Origin: Micromonospora haikouensis
GTDB lineage: Bacteria; Actinomycetota; Actinomycetes; Mycobacteriales; Micromonosporaceae
Reading direction: 5' to 3'
Assembly: GCF_900091595.1 (NCBI RefSeq)
Contig: NZ_FMCW01000004.1
Location: forward strand, 62,001-126,000
Length of the DNA: 64,000 nucleotides
Shown here: piece by piece, positions 60,490-64,000 of the stretch
How the letters are laid out: each line of letters starts with the position of its first letter
Position numbering within the stretch: the stretch's first letter is position 1
Translations under genes and position numbers: made by a program
Notes under the pieces: model-generated
Database searches by the model: none
Seen by the model: only the letters and a program-made list of their open reading frames with translations
Told to the model about the DNA's origin: nothing

Positions 60490-60914
60490 CAGGATTCACC
60501 CACTTCGCGCGTAACAATGCGGCACTTCATCGGGAGCTTGTGGATCGCGCGACGCATCGCCTCTCGCGCGATCTGCTCGTTGGGGAAGGACATCTCGAAC
60601 AGGATCCGCCCCGGCTTGACGTTGGCGACCCACCACTCGGGCGAGCCCTTGCCGGAACCCATCCGGGTCTCGGCCGGCTTCTTCGTCAGAGCCTGGTCCG
60701 GGAAGATCGAGATCCAGACCTTACCGCCACGCTTGATGTGACGGGTCATCGCGATACGCGCCGACTCGATCTGCCGGTTCGTCACGTACGCCGGCTCGAG
60801 AGCCTGGATCCCGAACTCGCCGAACACCACGCGGTTGCCACCCTTGGACGCGCCGTGGCGGTCCGGGTGGTGCGGCTTGCGGAAGCCCTTCGGGGGCTTG
60901 CGCGGCATCAGCAT
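60489..60914 (-). CDS. rplP: 50S ribosomal protein L16
   Basis: 141 residues, standard L16 ([27 protein letters not shown]). The start could be ATG 60914, 7 nt after GGAGGG, or ATG 60908, which gives the more usual MPRK opening. Confidence 0.97.
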   Translation of the reverse strand: MLMPRKPPKGFRKPHHPDRHGASKGGNRVVFGEFGIQALEPAYVTNRQIESARIAMTRHIKRGGKVWISIFPDQALTKKPAETRMGSGKGSPEWWVANVKPGRILFEMSFPNEQIAREAMRRAIHKLPMKCRIVTREVGES

Positions 60915-60917
60915 CTG

Positions 60918-61772
60918 TCAGCCCTCCTGCTGCGTTTCTGCCGCGGCGGCGACGGCGGACGCGTCCACCGGCTCGCCACTCGGCGTCTCGGCCTGCTGCG
61001 CGATCGTGGTCGCGGCAGCCCGGCCGGCCTCGGTGCCACCGGCGGTCGTGCCGGACGAACCGGACCGACCACGGCGCGGCCGCTCGGGGCGGTCGCCGCG
61101 CTCACGGCGCGGGCGCGACGGAGCCTCGGCCGGAGCCTCCCGACCCGGCACCGCGTCACCCTTGTAGATCCAGACCTTCACGCCGATCCGGCCGAAGGTG
61201 GTACGGGCCTCGAAGAAGCCGTACTCGATGTTGGCCCGCAGCGTGTGCAGCGGAACCCGGCCCTCGCGGTAGAACTCGGTCCGGCTCATCTCGGCGCCGC
61301 CGAGGCGACCCGAGACCTGCACCCGAATGCCCTTGCAGACCGGGTTCTTCATCGCCGACTGCATCGCCTTGCGCATCGCCCGACGGAAGCTGACCCGGCT
61401 GGAGAGCTGCTCGGCGACGCCCTGGGCGACCAGCTGCGCGTCCGACTCGGGGTTCTTCACCTCGATGATGTTCAGCTGCACCTGCTTGCCGGTGAGCTTC
61501 TCCAGCTCGCCGCGGATCCGGTCGGCCTCCGCACCCTTACGGCCGATGACGATGCCCGGCCGGGCGGTGTGGATGTCGACGCGGACCCGGTCCCGGGTGC
61601 GCTCGATGTCGACCTTGGAGATGCCGGCGCGCTCGAGCCCCTTGGACATCATCCGGCGGATCTTGACGTCCTCGCCGATGTAGTCCTTGTAGAGCTTGTC
61701 CGCGAACCAGCGGGACTTCCAGTCGGTCGAGATGCCGAGCCGGAACCCAGTGGGGTGAACCTTCTGACCCAT
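60918..61772 (-). CDS. rpsC: 30S ribosomal protein S3
   Basis: 284 residues; KH domain ([29 protein letters not shown]) and S3 C-terminal domain, then a 60-residue Arg/Ala/Glu-rich tail common in actinobacteria. Shares one base with rplV (TAATG). Confidence 0.97.
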   Translation of the reverse strand: MGQKVHPTGFRLGISTDWKSRWFADKLYKDYIGEDVKIRRMMSKGLERAGISKVDIERTRDRVRVDIHTARPGIVIGRKGAEADRIRGELEKLTGKQVQLNIIEVKNPESDAQLVAQGVAEQLSSRVSFRRAMRKAMQSAMKNPVCKGIRVQVSGRLGGAEMSRTEFYREGRVPLHTLRANIEYGFFEARTTFGRIGVKVWIYKGDAVPGREAPAEAPSRPRRERGDRPERPRRGRSGSSGTTAGGTEAGRAAATTIAQQAETPSGEPVDASAVAAAAETQQEG

Positions 61773-62230
61773 TACTCGGCGCCCTCCGTCTTGCTCTCCG
61801 TCTCAGCGGCCGCAGGCTGCTGCGCCGGGGCGGCCTTCTTCGCCGCGGACTTCTTCGGCGCGGCCGGCGCGACCGCCTCGACCGCCACGGTGATGTGGCA
61901 GGTGCGCTTGCGGATCCGGTAAGCCCGGCCCTGCGCCCGCGGCCGGAACCGCTTCATCGTCGGGCCCTCGTCGACGAACGCCTCGCTGACGAGCAGCGCG
62001 TCGGGGTCCAGCCGCTCGTTGTTCTCCGCGTTGGCGATCGCGCTAGCGAGCACCTTGTATACCTGCTCGCTCGCAGCCTGCGGCGCGAACTGCAGCACCG
62101 TGAGCGCCTCCTTCGCGGGCAGGCCGCGGACGAGGTTGACCACCCGGCGCGCCTTCATCGGCGAGATGCGCACGTGCCGCGCAACCGCCCGCGCGCCCGG
62201 AAGCACCGGAGCGTCGCCCTTTCCTGGCAT
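61772..62230 (-). CDS. rplV: 50S ribosomal protein L22
   Basis: 152 residues; the tunnel loop region [24 protein letters not shown], where macrolide-affecting changes occur, looks wild type. An Ala/Lys-rich tail follows. Confidence 0.97.
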   Translation of the reverse strand: MPGKGDAPVLPGARAVARHVRISPMKARRVVNLVRGLPAKEALTVLQFAPQAASEQVYKVLASAIANAENNERLDPDALLVSEAFVDEGPTMKRFRPRAQGRAYRIRKRTCHITVAVEAVAPAAPKKSAAKKAAPAQQPAAAETESKTEGAE

Positions 62231-62269
62231 CGCTGTAACCCCTTGTTCCTCTATCCGTATGCCCGCGGC

Positions 62270-62551
62270 TCAGCGCCGGCGGCTCTTCCGGTCGTCCTTC
62301 TCGTGACCCTTGAAGGTGCGGGTCAGCGCGAACTCGCCGAGCTTGTGCCCGACCATCGCCTCGGTGACGAACACCGGGACGTGCTTGCGTCCGTCGTGCA
62401 CGGCGATCGTGTGGCCGAGCATCTCGGGGATGATCGTCGAGCGCCGCGACCAGGTCTTGATGACGTTCTTCGAGCCCTTGTCGTTCTGCGTCTCCACCTT
62501 CTTGAGCAGGTGGTCGTCGACGAACGGGCCCTTCTTCAGGCTGCGAGGCAT
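62270..62551 (-). CDS. rpsS: 30S ribosomal protein S19
   Basis: 93 residues ([43 protein letters not shown]). Standard. Confidence 0.98.
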   Translation of the reverse strand: MPRSLKKGPFVDDHLLKKVETQNDKGSKNVIKTWSRRSTIIPEMLGHTIAVHDGRKHVPVFVTEAMVGHKLGEFALTRTFKGHEKDDRKSRRR

Positions 62552-62563
62552 GTCTTATCTCCC

Positions 62564-63403
<840 letters not shown>

Positions 63404-63415
63404 TGTCTACACCCC

Positions 63416-63718
63416 TCAGCTGACCGGGCCGCCGAAGGCCTCGATACGGTCACCGTCAGCCAGCTTCACGATCGCCCGCTTGGTGGCCTTGCGCTGACCG
63501 AAGCCGGTCTTGGTGCGCTTGCGCTTGCCCTCGCGGTTGAGCGTGTTGACCGTCAGGACGCGGACGTTGAAGATCTGCTGGATAGCGATCTTGATCTCGG
63601 TCTTGTTGGCGTCCGGGTGCACCAGGAAGGTGTACCAGTTCCGGTTCAGCTCGCTGTAGCTCTTCTCCGAGACGACCGGCGCGATGATGACGTCACGCGG
63701 ATCGGCGATCGTGCTCAC
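63416..63718 (-). CDS. rplW: 50S ribosomal protein L23
   Basis: 100 residues; docking site for trigger factor and SRP at the exit tunnel. [26 protein letters not shown] is typical. Overlaps rplD by 4 nt. Confidence 0.97.
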   Translation of the reverse strand: MSTIADPRDVIIAPVVSEKSYSELNRNWYTFLVHPDANKTEIKIAIQQIFNVRVLTVNTLNREGKRKRTKTGFGQRKATKRAIVKLADGDRIEAFGGPVS

Positions 63719-64000
63719 TTGTCACCCTCCTCGGTGGTCTCGGCCGGGACACCCAGGAACTCGTCCAGGGCGTCCTTGGTGAAGACCACGTCGTCGGCCA
63801 CCAGCACGTCGTACGTGTTGAGCTGGCCGGCCTCGATCAGGTGCACCCGCGGCTCGTTGCGCAGCGACACCCAGTTCAGCTCGTCGGTGCTGCTCAGCAC
63901 GACCAGGACGCGGCGCGCCTCGGTCAGCTTGGCCAGCGTGGCCAGGGCGGCCTTGGTCGACGGCTTCTCGCCCGAGACGAACGCCTCGACGACGTGCACC
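63715..64000 (-). CDS. rplD: 50S ribosomal protein L4, 3' part
   Basis: The frame runs off the window edge; 95 C-terminal codons are visible ([60 protein letters not shown]). The tunnel loop is outside the window. Confidence 0.95.
   Translation of the reverse strand, partial: VHVVEAFVSGEKPSTKAALATLAKLTEARRVLVVLSSTDELNWVSLRNEPRVHLIEAGQLNTYDVLVADDVVFTKDALDEFLGVPAETTEEGDK

Overview
High-GC actinobacterial DNA, most likely from a Micromonosporaceae member (Micromonospora-like). This is inferred from base composition, GTG/TTG starts, GTGA/ATGA gene overlaps, a conservon signalling operon and actinobacterial ribosomal gene order. No tRNA, rRNA, transposase, integrase or CRISPR array was found.

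Layout. 1-768: 3' end of a PLP aminotransferase. 0.9-3.3 kb (minus): glmM, rpsI, rplM. 3.5-14.7 kb: nitrate assimilation, with a NarK transporter (minus), then a plus-strand operon of molybdopterin nitrate reductase, FAD/[2Fe-2S] electron-transfer subunit, NirB, NirD and a NnaR-type regulator, preceded by a GlnR-like box. Two toxin-antitoxin modules (RHH/MazF-like and HTH/PIN) lie between transporter and reductase; the PIN gene carries an in-frame TAG before its last 26 codons. 14.9-15.9 kb: exported double rubrerythrin-like protein. 16.1-22.4 kb: conservon cvnABCD whose CvnA has a putative nitrate/nitrite-sensing-type sensor region, divergent from an orphan solute-binding lipoprotein. 22.5-26.8 kb: NMT1/THI5-like ABC transporter with an LLM flavin oxidoreductase and a cupin. 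26.9-29.3 kb: eight-TM protein with a long repetitive tail. 29.4-35.9 kb (minus): thiamine operon thiE-thiO-thiS-thiG-thiE2-thiD-thiC behind a TPP riboswitch. 36.2-42.0 kb: 1,939-residue secreted ThuA/sugar-dehydrogenase multidomain protein, then a small membrane-anchored protein. 42.8-47.4 kb: aldo/keto reductase, ABC-F ATPase, RsmC-like methyltransferase and a membrane protein with a DS-repeat tail. 47.4-64.0 kb (minus): truA, rplQ, rpoA, rpsD, rpsK, rpsM, rpmJ, infA, map, adk, secY and the S10/spc ribosomal genes down to a partial rplD.

How the parts fit. The rplM-rpsI-glmM block and truA-rplQ-rpoA, close neighbours in many actinobacteria, are about 44 kb apart here with metabolic and signalling genes between them. 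Nitrate uptake, reduction to ammonium, its regulator and a NIT-type conservon are near one another, and HMP/thiamine-like uptake is near thiamine synthesis. Two families of short palindromic repeats occur; one copy of each lies at the 5' end of a thiamine gene and appears to be translated or to move the start codon.
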